DNA from: JBBDYG01 sp040901765
Lineage (GTDB): Bacteria > Planctomycetota > Planctomycetia > Pirellulales > Lacipirellulaceae
Length of the DNA stretch: 64,000 bases
NCBI GenBank assembly: GCA_040901765.1
Contig: JBBDYG010000116.1
Span: 1 to 64,000 of the forward strand
Direction of reading: 5' to 3'
In this document: positions 17,559 through 26,260 of the stretch, in pieces
Layout of the letters: each line of letters opens with the position of its first letter
Numbering within the stretch: the stretch's first letter is position 1
Program-made: the position numbers and the translations under genes
Notes under the pieces: generated by a model
What the model was told of the DNA's origin: nothing
Database searches by the model: none
The model's input: only the letters and a program-made list of their open reading frames with translations

Positions 17559-18455
17559 TTACGCTTTTTCGGGTGTCTTCACGTGAAATTCGCGCTGCGT
17601 GCAAAGCCACGCCGCGAGAATTGTGCAGACGAGGCTGCCGATGAGCAGCACCATCAAGCAGGTCGAAAGTTGTGGATGCTCGAGCAATTCCGGATCGCGG
17701 CCGATATCGAGCTGCCAGGCCTCGGCAGCGATGTTCTCCGTTCTTCCACCCGGACTGGTGAATACAAAATCGAGCGATCGATACGCAATTAACCGGGTGT
17801 AGTAGATGACGGTTATCAACCGAATGCCAAACGGCAAATTGGCAAGCAGCCCTTCGACCACGGCGATGTAAAGAATGCCCACGACCAGGATTCGCTTGGT
17901 AAGCAGGCTCATCAATCCAAAGAGGCTGCAGTACGCCACAACGGCCAGAGAGTGAATCGACGCCGCTTTGAGGCACCGCGTGGCAACGTTCTCGGGTTCA
18001 GCGTCGGCACCAGCATAAATTGCCGCGTAAGTGAGAACAGTAAAGATCGCGGCGAGACTGACCGTGGTCGTCAACGTGGCCAAGAGCTTGCTGAGGTAGA
18101 TAACCGATTTTGGAATGGGTCGAATGAGCAAATAAGTGATAGTTTGCTCTTCCTGCTCGTCTTGGATGAGCCCCGAGGCATACAGCAGCGCCACCAGCGG
18201 CAACAGCGCTTGAGGGATGAACATGAAGGCCAGAAGGAATTCGAGCGCAACGCTCGGCACGTCGGGTTCGGTGGAGCGGACGAGAACGGCCAGGCCCGCC
18301 GGCAGCAGGAATAACGCCACTATCACCCACCATCGCCTGCCATGGAAATGCTGGCGCAGCGTGAGGACGTACAACGTCCAACACGCCCGGAGGCGCGCAC
18401 CGATGGAAATAGATCTGAGTTTGCTAGCCGTGGCTAACGACTGTGCGGATGTCAT
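17559..18455 (-). CDS. ABC-2 type transporter permease
   Basis: A 298-residue membrane protein with a first helix near 45-62 (VIVALFLLPAGLAVLV), helices at about 75-95, 128-150, 168-200 and 260-285, and the cytoplasmic motif GLIQDEQEEQTITYLLIRPI characteristic of ABC-2 permeases. It overlaps the upstream ATPase gene by 4 bp (ATGA), so the two are translationally coupled. It forms the second ATPase-permease pair of the operon; the substrate is unknown. Confidence 0.85.
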   Translation of the reverse strand: MTSAQSLATASKLRSISIGARLRACWTLYVLTLRQHFHGRRWWVIVALFLLPAGLAVLVRSTEPDVPSVALEFLLAFMFIPQALLPLVALLYASGLIQDEQEEQTITYLLIRPIPKSVIYLSKLLATLTTTVSLAAIFTVLTYAAIYAGADAEPENVATRCLKAASIHSLAVVAYCSLFGLMSLLTKRILVVGILYIAVVEGLLANLPFGIRLITVIYYTRLIAYRSLDFVFTSPGGRTENIAAEAWQLDIGRDPELLEHPQLSTCLMVLLIGSLVCTILAAWLCTQREFHVKTPEKA

Positions 18456-19378
18456 CGGTTTACCAGGTATTTGAACACGGCTTCCAGGTTGTCGTCGTCG
18501 GAGTAAACCGCCTTGATCGCCATGCCGTCTTCGAGCGACAGCTCGGGGAGTCGGCCGTAAAAAGCGTCGGGCGCGCGAGTTTCCACCATCAGAGCACTCT
18601 CGCCGGCGAGCACTTTCACGCCTTCCACGTCGTCCCAGGCGAGTACGCGGCCTGCCAGTTTGCGGTAGGCGTCGCTCACTAGCACGATGTGGTGGGGATG
18701 CTTGTCAATTAGATCGCGAATCTGCCGCACGTGGCCTTCGGCGACGAGCCGACCATGATTGAGCAGCACGATGTTCGGCGTCAGCGATTGCACTTCGTGC
18801 AGCACGTGGCTGGAGACGACCACGCTTTTGCCTTCGCTTCCGAGACGCTGGATGATGTCCATCAAGTCGCGGCGGGCCACCGGGTCGGTGCCAGTGAGCG
18901 GTTCGTCGAGAAACAGAACATCGGGATCGTGAACGAACGCCTGGGCAAGCTTCGTGCGTTGGCGCATGCCCTTGGAATAGCCGCGGATGGGGCGATTTTG
19001 ATTCTTTGTCATGCCCACCGCGGCGAGCGTCCGATCCGCGGCATCGCGAGCCTCGCTACGGCCCAGTCCGGTCAAACGCGCGCAGGTATGTACGAAATCC
19101 CAGCCGGTCATCCATTCGTAAAAGGCATCCTGCTCGGGGCAAAGGCCAATGAAACGGTTCAGCGAGGGGTTGTTCCACACCCGCTGGCCCAGCACGCGGA
19201 CCGCGCCTTGGCTGGGCCGAAGTTGGCCGGTCGCCAGTTGCAAGAGCGTCGACTTGCCCGCGCCGTTCGGCCCGAGCAGCCCGGTAACGCCGGCGCGGAT
19301 TTCGACCGTCAGCTTGTTGATGCCGATGACGTTGCCGTACCACTTCGAGACGTCGTGGAACGCAACGACGGGCGTCAC
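18452..19378 (-). CDS. ABC-2 type transporter ATP-binding protein
   Basis: The ATPase contains GLLGPNGAGKSTLL (Walker A), GYSKGMRQRTKLAQAF (signature variant SKGMRQ), DVLFLDEPLTGTDP (Walker B) and SSHVLHE (H-loop). I set the start at GTG 19378, whose GTGA overlaps the stop of the upstream permease. This mirrors the ATGA junction at the next gene and gives the usual N-terminus TPVVAFHDVSKWYG. A longer start (19468) would overlap the permease by about 90 bp and has no better ribosome site. It partners with the permease 17559-18455. Confidence 0.85.
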   Translation of the reverse strand: MTPVVAFHDVSKWYGNVIGINKLTVEIRAGVTGLLGPNGAGKSTLLQLATGQLRPSQGAVRVLGQRVWNNPSLNRFIGLCPEQDAFYEWMTGWDFVHTCARLTGLGRSEARDAADRTLAAVGMTKNQNRPIRGYSKGMRQRTKLAQAFVHDPDVLFLDEPLTGTDPVARRDLMDIIQRLGSEGKSVVVSSHVLHEVQSLTPNIVLLNHGRLVAEGHVRQIRDLIDKHPHHIVLVSDAYRKLAGRVLAWDDVEGVKVLAGESALMVETRAPDAFYGRLPELSLEDGMAIKAVYSDDDNLEAVFKYLVNR

Positions 19379-20421
19379 TTCAGCCGGTCGAGCGACTTGA
19401 TTGCGAAGTTCAGGATGCATAGGGAAAGTCCGGCGAGGGCGACCAACACGGCGGCCGACCAGTACCACGGATAATGAAAGCCTTGAAAATCTACTAAGAA
19501 CTCAGCCCGCTGGCTTTCGGGGCGGGTCTCGCTGAGCCTGCCCCATGCCGCGTCGGTGCCGAGCAGTTGCTGGCCGATGCGCGACAGGTTGGCAGTATAG
19601 GAAATGAGCGGTCGCCAGTTCGACTCCGCCGATTCGAGCGCCTCGGCCTGGGAATCGACTAACGATGCGAAGGACTGATGTCGCCGTTGCTCTTGGTTTA
19701 CCAATTCAAGCACTCCGGCGGTCGTGCTGCTGACCAGCCAAATTCCGAGCCAAAACAGCGCGATGTACCGCGAGTTTCGCGACAGCGACGAGAGTGCCAG
19801 GATCAATAGCCCGGCGGAGAGCGCGATGACCAGCCCATACGCGATGCTTGCCAATAGGATGCGGAAGGTATCCCGCAATATCGTAAGGTCGAGACTAAAC
19901 AGCAGACCGAGCACGTAGGCCATGATCGACGGCACAATAATAACCATGCACAACAGTGCCACGATGACGCCGAGCTTGCCGAAAAAATAATCGAAGCGGC
20001 GCAGCGGTCGAGAAAAATAGAGGGGCAGGGCGTTGTAACGCAGATCCTGGCTGATGAGGTTGGGGCCAACCATGAGAATTAGCACCATGGAGAACCACAA
20101 TTCGATGCCGAGAAAGTAGCTGTAGCAGAGCTTCCAGAATACCACCCGGTACTCGCGCGGGTCGGCGAGCATTGCCGGGTCGAGAAAGCCCAGCAGCGGG
20201 CGAAAGGTGGCGATGTACTCCGATTGCCGTTCCAGCAGTCCCCAGAGACAGAGCATCGCGGCCAGCACGATCGCCGGCAACCAGGCCAGCAGCAGTGCAA
20301 GTCGCAGATAGCGGCCCGTCAGGCCCGTGCGCAAGCCTTGCCGCGTAATTGCCAGCCAGCGCCAAGCGTGGCCCGATAATTGGCCCGACCAGTGCTGATA
20401 TCCCTGATCGAAAATTGGCAT
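19375..20421 (-). CDS. ABC-2 type transporter permease
   Basis: A 348-residue permease starting at an ATG behind AGGA. Hydrophobic helices are near 40-62, 105-125, 150-178, 188-215, 222-238 and 318-338. The loop LISQDLRYNALPLYFSRPLRR matches the coupling region of ABC-2 permeases (QDLR...YFSRPL). It lies between two ATPase genes on the same strand. The first ATPase-permease pair is 20558-21466 with this gene. Confidence 0.83.
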   Translation of the reverse strand: MPIFDQGYQHWSGQLSGHAWRWLAITRQGLRTGLTGRYLRLALLLAWLPAIVLAAMLCLWGLLERQSEYIATFRPLLGFLDPAMLADPREYRVVFWKLCYSYFLGIELWFSMVLILMVGPNLISQDLRYNALPLYFSRPLRRFDYFFGKLGVIVALLCMVIIVPSIMAYVLGLLFSLDLTILRDTFRILLASIAYGLVIALSAGLLILALSSLSRNSRYIALFWLGIWLVSSTTAGVLELVNQEQRRHQSFASLVDSQAEALESAESNWRPLISYTANLSRIGQQLLGTDAAWGRLSETRPESQRAEFLVDFQGFHYPWYWSAAVLVALAGLSLCILNFAIKSLDRLK

Positions 20422-20465
20422 TCTTGAGTCCTAGATTGTCAATCTATCAAAGCAACAGCTTAGTT

Positions 20466-20552
20466 TGGCTATCGGCTGTCGGCTATCGGCCGTCAGCCAA
20501 AGGAACCTAAACATCCAGTCTGGCCGATAGCCGATAGCCGACGTCCAACAGC
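20466..20552. repeat. Heptad-repeat hairpin inside the ABC-2 operon
   Basis: Left arm words GGCTATC, GGCTGTC, GGCTATC, GGCCGTC (20467-20498) face right arm words GGCCGAT, AGCCGAT, AGCCGAC (20522-20550). The arms separate the first ATPase gene from its permease, exactly as at 901-981. Confidence 0.6.
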
Positions 20553-20557
20553 CATCA

Positions 20558-21466
20558 TCACGATTGATCCACGGCGGTTAAGAAAACTTCTTCGAGCGTG
20601 CTGCGTTGCGGCCGCAGATAACGAATCTGCTGGCGCTCTCTGGCCGCCACTTCCCACAAGAGTTGTGCGGACCGCCCTTCGGGAAGTTGCACGCGGAGCA
20701 GGTCGTCCGCTTGCTCTGTCGTGCAGCCCAGCTCCGACAACCGGCGCGCAAACGGGGCGAGATCCGCCTTCAGCCGCACTTCATAGCAATGTTCATGCAT
20801 TTGCTTGAGTTGTTGAATCTGGCCTTCGGCCAACAGCTTGCCGGCGCCCAGTACGATGATGTAATCGCAGACCGCCTCCACGTCGGGCAGCAGATGGCTG
20901 GAGAACAACAGGCTCATCCCTTTGTTGTGCGCCAGATCGCGGGCCAGTTCGAGAACCTCCTGCCGCCCGGCCGGGTCCATACCGTTGGTTGGTTCATCGA
21001 GGATCAGCAGTTTCGGATCGTGAACGATTGCCGACGCCAGCTTCAGCCGCTGCTTCATGCCGGTCGAGTACGATTCGACCTTGCGATAGCGGGCTTCGCC
21101 GAGGCCCACGTAATCGAGCACTTCGTGCGCCCGCTGCATCGAGTCGGCGGGCGACATACCCACCAGCTCGCCGGCGTACGCCACGAATCCGACTCCTTCC
21201 ACGTGGGGAAAGAGGCACTCGTCCTCGGGGGCGAAGCCCACTTCGCGGCGAATGTCGAGTTGTCGGCGGCGGAAATCCATGCCGAGCACTTCGCCTGTGC
21301 CCGAGTCGACGGGGATTAGCCCAAGCAATGTCCGGATCATCGTTGTCTTGCCCGATCCGTTGGGGCCGAGCAATCCCACTGCCCCAAGGGGCACAGTGAC
21401 CGACAAATTGTTGAGCGCGGTGATGGCACCGTAAGTTTTCGTGATATTATCGAAGCGAAACAGCAC
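20558..21466 (-). CDS. ABC-2 type transporter ATP-binding protein
   Basis: A 302-residue ATPase starting with GTG. It has Walker A GLLGPNGSGKTTMI (about 32-45), signature YSTGMKQRLKLASA, Walker B LLILDEPTNGMDP and H-loop SSHLLPD. Its C-terminal 80 residues form the extra regulatory domain seen in ABC-2 type drug or polysaccharide exporters. It is the first gene of the operon, which reads ATPase, permease, ATPase, permease, then the TPR/propeller protein. Confidence 0.87.
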   Translation of the reverse strand: MLFRFDNITKTYGAITALNNLSVTVPLGAVGLLGPNGSGKTTMIRTLLGLIPVDSGTGEVLGMDFRRRQLDIRREVGFAPEDECLFPHVEGVGFVAYAGELVGMSPADSMQRAHEVLDYVGLGEARYRKVESYSTGMKQRLKLASAIVHDPKLLILDEPTNGMDPAGRQEVLELARDLAHNKGMSLLFSSHLLPDVEAVCDYIIVLGAGKLLAEGQIQQLKQMHEHCYEVRLKADLAPFARRLSELGCTTEQADDLLRVQLPEGRSAQLLWEVAARERQQIRYLRPQRSTLEEVFLTAVDQS

Positions 21467-21536
21467 GGCAACTCTCGAATAACGTGACGAGTCCAGATTT
21501 AACGGAAAGAACCGCGGACGACCAGCATTGAAAGGT

Positions 21537-22706
21537 TTATTGATCCTGCTGCATCACCCACGCCGTGTTAAACTCAGCGTGTTTCATCGATTCGCCGTCG
21601 CTGACACTGTAAGTGTAGACGGCGTGGATATTGCCATCGCGCCCTTGAATTACGGCTGGATAGTGAAACGAACCTTCAGGCTGATTCTCCAGGTGCCGGG
21701 TCCATTTCCATGATTTGCCTTCGTCGTCGGAAATCGACACCGCCAACTTGTTGCGGCCCTGGGTGGTGTCGTTATAGACGAGCAGCCACTTGCCGTCGGC
21801 CAGCCGAACGCCGTCGATGCCCGCGCCCGGATTGGGCAAGTCCCCATCGCCGACCGGCCCCCAGGTGATCCCGTCGTCTTTGGACGCGGACATGCGAATT
21901 TTACCACGCGGGCCATTCTCGCGCATGTAAGCGACCAGCGTGCCATCGTCGCGGCGCAGCACGGCCGGTTGAATATTGCCAAACCCGATGAGCGGCTTGC
22001 TCGCGTACCATGTTTTTCCATCGTCATCGCTAATGGCCATGATCGAAATCGAAAACGTATCGGTGTAGAGCGGCAGCACAATGCGGCCACTGGGCAGAAT
22101 CGTGGGCTTGCAGCGCGGCTGCCAGCCGAGCCGCTGAAACAATTTGTTGCCGAGCTTTTCGCGAGCCGCGTCAATTCCGCCGCGCGCGCGCTCGGGCAGC
22201 TTGGGGCCAGTCTCCAGCAATTCGTCGAGCAGCCGCTCCGCTTCCGCTTGAAAATCAGCGGGCTTAAGCAGCACCAACCCGCTCTCGTCCCAAACGGGAA
22301 CGCCGGGGCGCTCGTAATCGCTGCTGACGCGATAAGTCGTTAGGCACGATTCCCAGGTGTTGGCGATGATGATCGGCCAACACAGCCATAGCCGGTCTTG
22401 GCCGTCGATCCACATGCACGTATTGCAGTCCGGGAAGCCAGGCGTATCGGCCATCAAGAACGGCTCGCTCCACTCGCTCTGACCGCGCGATTGACGAGCG
22501 CCGTAAACGGCCACGTCGTCGCTGCTGCGTTCACCCGACCCGCGATACCAAGAGACGAGCAAATCGCCATTGGGGCACTCGACAATGCCCGAGGCATGGT
22601 TGTGCTGATCGTGCAATGGGAAAATAAGTTCCGCTTCATAGACCGGCTCCGCCGCAACTTGAGCGAATAGGACCGCGATCCACAGGAAGCAATCGGCGAG
22701 TATCAT
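21537..22706 (-). CDS. Secreted sialidase-family (BNR/Asp-box) protein
   Basis: Signal peptide (MILADCFLWIAVLFAQVAA) followed by a six-bladed propeller with repeated Asp-box motifs: SDDDGKTW, SKDDGITW and SDDEGKSW. Other family phrases are HDQHNHASGIVECPNGDLLVSWYRGSGE near the start and FHYPAVIQGRDGNIHAVYTY near the end. Proteins of this type are annotated as exo-alpha-sialidases in planctomycetes and may hydrolyse or only bind glycans. The gene stands just upstream of the ABC-2 operon on the same strand, 70 bp from its first ATPase. Confidence 0.8.
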   Translation of the reverse strand: MILADCFLWIAVLFAQVAAEPVYEAELIFPLHDQHNHASGIVECPNGDLLVSWYRGSGERSSDDVAVYGARQSRGQSEWSEPFLMADTPGFPDCNTCMWIDGQDRLWLCWPIIIANTWESCLTTYRVSSDYERPGVPVWDESGLVLLKPADFQAEAERLLDELLETGPKLPERARGGIDAAREKLGNKLFQRLGWQPRCKPTILPSGRIVLPLYTDTFSISIMAISDDDGKTWYASKPLIGFGNIQPAVLRRDDGTLVAYMRENGPRGKIRMSASKDDGITWGPVGDGDLPNPGAGIDGVRLADGKWLLVYNDTTQGRNKLAVSISDDEGKSWKWTRHLENQPEGSFHYPAVIQGRDGNIHAVYTYSVSDGESMKHAEFNTAWVMQQDQ

Positions 22707-22758
22707 GGGGGCAATCTCCGAGATGTGATGTCAATGTTCTTGATACGATCGTGCAAGA

Positions 22759-24210
22759 CTAGAGAGCCTTTCGGCGCCAGGGTCGATAGAACGCACAAGC
22801 CAGCGTCAACAGCAATAGGCAGACGGCAAAAACAATCGTCGAGGGCGTTCGTGACGTTGGTTTATCCCATTGCCAGGGAAAACGAAAAAAAGCGAAGTTC
22901 AGCAGGTAGTACGTCCAGCTTGCGAGCAACAGGCTCCATCGTGCGAACGCTTGGCCGCTGTCGCCGTACCGGCCGCGCCACGCCAGGACCATGGCTGCGA
23001 TCATCATGGCAGACATCGGCAACGCGAACAGAAAGATCCAACCGTAGAGCGGTGTGATTTCTTGGGTATTGTACGACATTTCGCGGAGCGTTTTGCCGCA
23101 TATCGGCAACGCCACGACCGGTAAGGCAATCAGGTACGGCGAGTACCGGCCGCCAACAATGAGCGCCAGCGGCAGCAGGCCCATGGTGAGCGATTGGTCG
23201 GCTACATGGTCCAACAAGCCAAATGAAATGAAATTCCACGCGGCAATTACGGCGACATGCCCGGCGAGAAGCACCCCTTCGGCCACCGGCTCGATCTCCA
23301 CTTCGTCCACGAAGGTTTGCGGCAACTGCTTTCGATGCAGCCAGACGCCTAGCCCCAGCCCTAGCCCGAGCACGGCGCCGAAAATTGTCTCCATCGTGTT
23401 CCACCAGTTCATGTACGGCTCGATGGAAGCGAACCAACCTTCACGGAAACTGGCGACGTTCCAACTGTGATAAGCCTGCACGCTTTGGCCCAGGGGGAAA
23501 CCGATGCCGCCGAACAGCGCGGCAATCAATCCGATATTGCCGGCAACCTTGTCGCGCTTCCACACGCTGACATAAAGCCACAGGCCGGTTAGTGCCAGCA
23601 GCAAGCCGCCCCAGACTTCGCGTCGCGGACGCAGTTCGGCATTTTCGGGCTGCCAGTACCAATCGCCCGAAAAGTAGATCCGAGGAAGCTGCCGCGCCGC
23701 CGGATCGAACGGCTCATTGAGCAAATACACGCCAAGGAAATACAGCCCGATCAGAAAAATGAACAGCAGCAAGATTTCCAATGGTCGGTAGCGCTTGCCT
23801 CCCAAGCTCATGCCCATCAGCACCCCGGCAAAACCGACCCAGATGCTGCCGATGATAAATAAGCCCAACATGCCCCAGCGGAGGGCGTCCCAATTGCCGT
23901 TGAACTGCGGGTCGTGCGTCAATCCAACGGTCTGGCCGTAGGTCATCGACCCGCCGAACGAAATGCCGACCGCGGTGAGCGCCGCGAGACGGGCGGCGAA
24001 GAGCGAGGATTGCCGTCGGCAGAAGAGCAAACCAATCACGAGCGCCACGAGCAGACCGGCGATCATGGCTCCCGTCTCGTGGCCGTATTGCCCGCGGATG
24101 CCCCAGCCCATCCCGCCAGCGGCGGCGGTCAAGAGCAGCGTCAACCACAGCGACGGATAGTCGTCACTGGCCGTTTCCTCTTGGGATGTAGCGAGGCGGT
24201 CATTTGCCAT
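22759..24210 (-). CDS. Polytopic membrane protein of unknown function
   Basis: The ATG at 24210 gives a short polar N-terminus (MANDRLATSQEETASDDYP) before the first helix; the longer frame to 24288 adds an unlikely basic segment. About eleven hydrophobic helices are predicted across 483 residues. Notable is the N-terminal glycine-rich loop GGMGWGIRGQYGHETGAM and a second GGIGFPLGQSVQ. I do not recognise a named family, although similar proteins seem common in planctomycetes beside glycan enzymes. It follows the sialidase gene's promoter side, and the divergent HUMPS gene starts 140 bp away. Confidence 0.65.
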   Translation of the reverse strand: MANDRLATSQEETASDDYPSLWLTLLLTAAAGGMGWGIRGQYGHETGAMIAGLLVALVIGLLFCRRQSSLFAARLAALTAVGISFGGSMTYGQTVGLTHDPQFNGNWDALRWGMLGLFIIGSIWVGFAGVLMGMSLGGKRYRPLEILLLFIFLIGLYFLGVYLLNEPFDPAARQLPRIYFSGDWYWQPENAELRPRREVWGGLLLALTGLWLYVSVWKRDKVAGNIGLIAALFGGIGFPLGQSVQAYHSWNVASFREGWFASIEPYMNWWNTMETIFGAVLGLGLGLGVWLHRKQLPQTFVDEVEIEPVAEGVLLAGHVAVIAAWNFISFGLLDHVADQSLTMGLLPLALIVGGRYSPYLIALPVVALPICGKTLREMSYNTQEITPLYGWIFLFALPMSAMMIAAMVLAWRGRYGDSGQAFARWSLLLASWTYYLLNFAFFRFPWQWDKPTSRTPSTIVFAVCLLLLTLACAFYRPWRRKAL

Positions 24211-24350
24211 ATGCCGGATTCTAACCGATTCAACTACCCGCGAAAGCCGTTTTTTGCGGCCAGAGCAAAAAGTTCCTGCACGCCGCAACCGTCGCTGATA
24301 GACTTGAGGTCCAGTCCCCGACCGTATGATGTTCTATCGCTGTAAACGCA

Positions 24351-25022
24351 ATGATCTTGAAACCACCTGTCGTTCAGATTGCCCTCGACTATGCGACGAT
24401 CGACGAAGCCTTGGCGATGGCCAAGATCGGCGTCGAAGCCGGGGTTGATTGGCTGGAGATTGGCACGCCGCTGATCGTTTCGCAGGGTCTCGCGCCGATT
24501 GGCGAGATGGTTCGCGCCTTTCCGGGCTACCCGGTTTTGGCCGACTATAAGACGATGGACTCGGGTGGCAAGAACGTGCATCGCACCAAGCAGCAGGGCG
24601 GCCACTTCATGACGGTGTGCGCGAACGCTCCGGACGAAACGATTCAAGCGGCCGTCGCCGCCTCCAAGGAGACGGGCGTTGGAGTTGTGGTCGATACGAT
24701 TGGCGTCAAGCAACAAGCAGCTCGTGCCCGGCAATGCGCCGAGTGGGGAGTCGACATGATCTATCTGCACTACGGCGCAGACCAGCGCGCCGCCGATGCC
24801 ACCCGAGATTCAACCCAATGGCTCGACGAAGTGCTGGCGGCCGTGTCGATTCCCGTGGGCGTGGGTTGTTTCGGGGTCGAAGACGCGGTGCGCGCCGTTC
24901 GACAAGGCGCTGAACTTGTCGCGATCGGGCATCCGGTTATCAGCAGCACGAATCCTTTGGAGCAACTTTCCAAGTTCGTCCGCGAAGTTCGAGCCAACTA
25001 CAAGCCGCGCGCAGGTCGTTAG
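24351..25022 (+). CDS. HUMPS-family enzyme (OMP decarboxylase superfamily)
   Basis: A 223-residue TIM barrel with the superfamily signature DYKTMD (Asp65, Lys67, Asp70), the DxKxxD motif of orotidine 5'-phosphate decarboxylase, 3-keto-L-gulonate-6-phosphate decarboxylase and hexulose-6-phosphate synthase. The metal- and phosphate-binding ends (GVGCFGVEDAVRAVRQGAELVAIGHPVI) are present. It is followed 24 bp later by a sugar isomerase gene. This pairing resembles UlaD/UlaE of ascorbate catabolism or formaldehyde-fixing HPS systems, but the exact substrate cannot be told by eye. Confidence 0.82.
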   Translation: MILKPPVVQIALDYATIDEALAMAKIGVEAGVDWLEIGTPLIVSQGLAPIGEMVRAFPGYPVLADYKTMDSGGKNVHRTKQQGGHFMTVCANAPDETIQAAVAASKETGVGVVVDTIGVKQQAARARQCAEWGVDMIYLHYGADQRAADATRDSTQWLDEVLAAVSIPVGVGCFGVEDAVRAVRQGAELVAIGHPVISSTNPLEQLSKFVREVRANYKPRAGR

Positions 25023-25046
25023 CATCAAGCCTTGGAGTTACATCGC

Positions 25047-25874
25047 ATGGCAACATTTCGCTATTGCCTCAACACAAGCACGATCCGGGGACAGAAGCTG
25101 TCGCTCGTCGAAGAGATCGATCTGGCAGCCAAAGCTGGGTACCAGGCGATTGAACCTTGGATCGACGAAATTGAAGTCTACGCGCGTCAGGGCGGCTCGC
25201 TTGCCGATTTAAGGAAACGGATCAGCGACCGCGGGCTGACCGTCGCCAGCGCGATCGGTTTTTCGGAATGGATCGTGGACGACGATGCTCGACGCGCAAA
25301 GGGGCTCGAGCGAGCGCAACGCGAAATGGACCTCGTTCGCCAGATTGGCGGTACGCGCATCGCGGCGCCGGCCGCCGGCGCGACGGACGTTTCCAATATG
25401 GATTATCTGAAAGCGGCCGAGCGGTATCGCGCGCTGCTGGAACTGGGCGACCGGATGGAGGTGCTGCCGCAAGTCGAGGTATGGGGTTTTTCTAAAACGC
25501 TGCACCGGTTAGGCCAAGCCGCGTTCGTGGCGATTGAAAGCGGCCATCCTCGCGCTTGCATCCTGCCCGACGTCTATCACCTCTACAAAGGCGGCAGTGA
25601 TTTCACCGGCTTAAAGCTCCTGAACGGAACGGCCCTGCACGTATTCCACATGAATGATTACCCGGCCGACCCACCGCGCCAGACCATCAGCGATGGCGAC
25701 CGGGTTTACCCCGGTGACGGGGTAGCACCTTTGTCCGAGATCGTTCAATCGCTGCGCGAGATTAATTTCGACGGCTATCTGTCCATCGAATTGTTCAACC
25801 CCAACTACTGGCAGCTCGATCCGCTGGAAGTGGCACGCGTGGCGCTAGCCAAGACACAAGCTTTGGCAAGCTAA
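25047..25874 (+). CDS. Sugar phosphate isomerase/epimerase (TIM barrel)
   Basis: The ATG at 25047, ten bases behind GGAG, is chosen over an in-frame start at 25032. The 276-residue protein is of the xylose-isomerase-like/AP-endonuclease-2 type, with metal-ligand positions in QVEVWGF (Glu), ILPDVYHLYKG (Asp), VFHMNDYP (His, Asp) and LSIELFNPNYW (Glu). It is probably an isomerase or epimerase of a keto-sugar phosphate, acting in the same pathway as the preceding HUMPS enzyme. Both are likely cytosolic and cotranscribed. Confidence 0.8.
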   Translation: MATFRYCLNTSTIRGQKLSLVEEIDLAAKAGYQAIEPWIDEIEVYARQGGSLADLRKRISDRGLTVASAIGFSEWIVDDDARRAKGLERAQREMDLVRQIGGTRIAAPAAGATDVSNMDYLKAAERYRALLELGDRMEVLPQVEVWGFSKTLHRLGQAAFVAIESGHPRACILPDVYHLYKGGSDFTGLKLLNGTALHVFHMNDYPADPPRQTISDGDRVYPGDGVAPLSEIVQSLREINFDGYLSIELFNPNYWQLDPLEVARVALAKTQALAS

Positions 25875-25922
25875 AATCCCCGGTGGCGGACTCCTGCCGG
25901 CACTAAAAAACGAATAGCGCGC

Positions 25923-25961
25923 AAAAAAGCTTCCACAGGTGGGGCAGAAACCTGTGGAAGC
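25923..25961 (-). terminator. Intrinsic terminator on the minus strand without a gene
   Basis: GCTTCCACAGGT (25929-25940) and ACCTGTGGAAGC (25950-25961) form a perfect 12-bp stem with a 9-nt loop. On the minus strand it is followed by TTTTTT (the A-run 25923-25928). The T-run is only on the minus side, so it would stop leftward transcription, yet no minus-strand gene lies to the right until beyond 30 kb. Confidence 0.65.
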
Positions 25962-26260
25962 CGGGCGTCGAGCGTAAAATCCGTCGACTCTCAAATGGTA
26001 GAAAGAAAACGGGGGAAATACAAGCATCCTGCGCCAGAAAACGACTAGAATTCCGACAATTTCCTAATATTTTCCGATTTTTTTCGGAAGTCGCCCAGGG
26101 AAACTGAATACAATCCTGCCTGCCGCCGCTGGCCGGACGACCGCGCCGGGTGCCCGAATTGTCCTAAGCTCTGCCGTGGCGTATAGTTCCAACGAATTTA
26201 GGGGGCCTTCTCACGCCCGCTGAACTGATTCAAAACGGCTTCCTTGAGGGTTTGATTCCG
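25962..26260. other. Intergenic stretch, possible small RNA
   Basis: No supportable coding sequence. It contains a small hairpin TTCCGATTTTTTTCGGAA at about 26077-26094 and the leader GAGGG just before the next start. If the terminator at 25923-25961 is real, an RNA transcribed leftward through this stretch is the simplest explanation. Confidence 0.3.

Noticed and set aside
24351..25874. Calling the pair ulaD-ulaE of ascorbate use
   Set aside because: Only superfamily motifs are visible, and no PTS transporter, UlaG or UlaF homologues are nearby.
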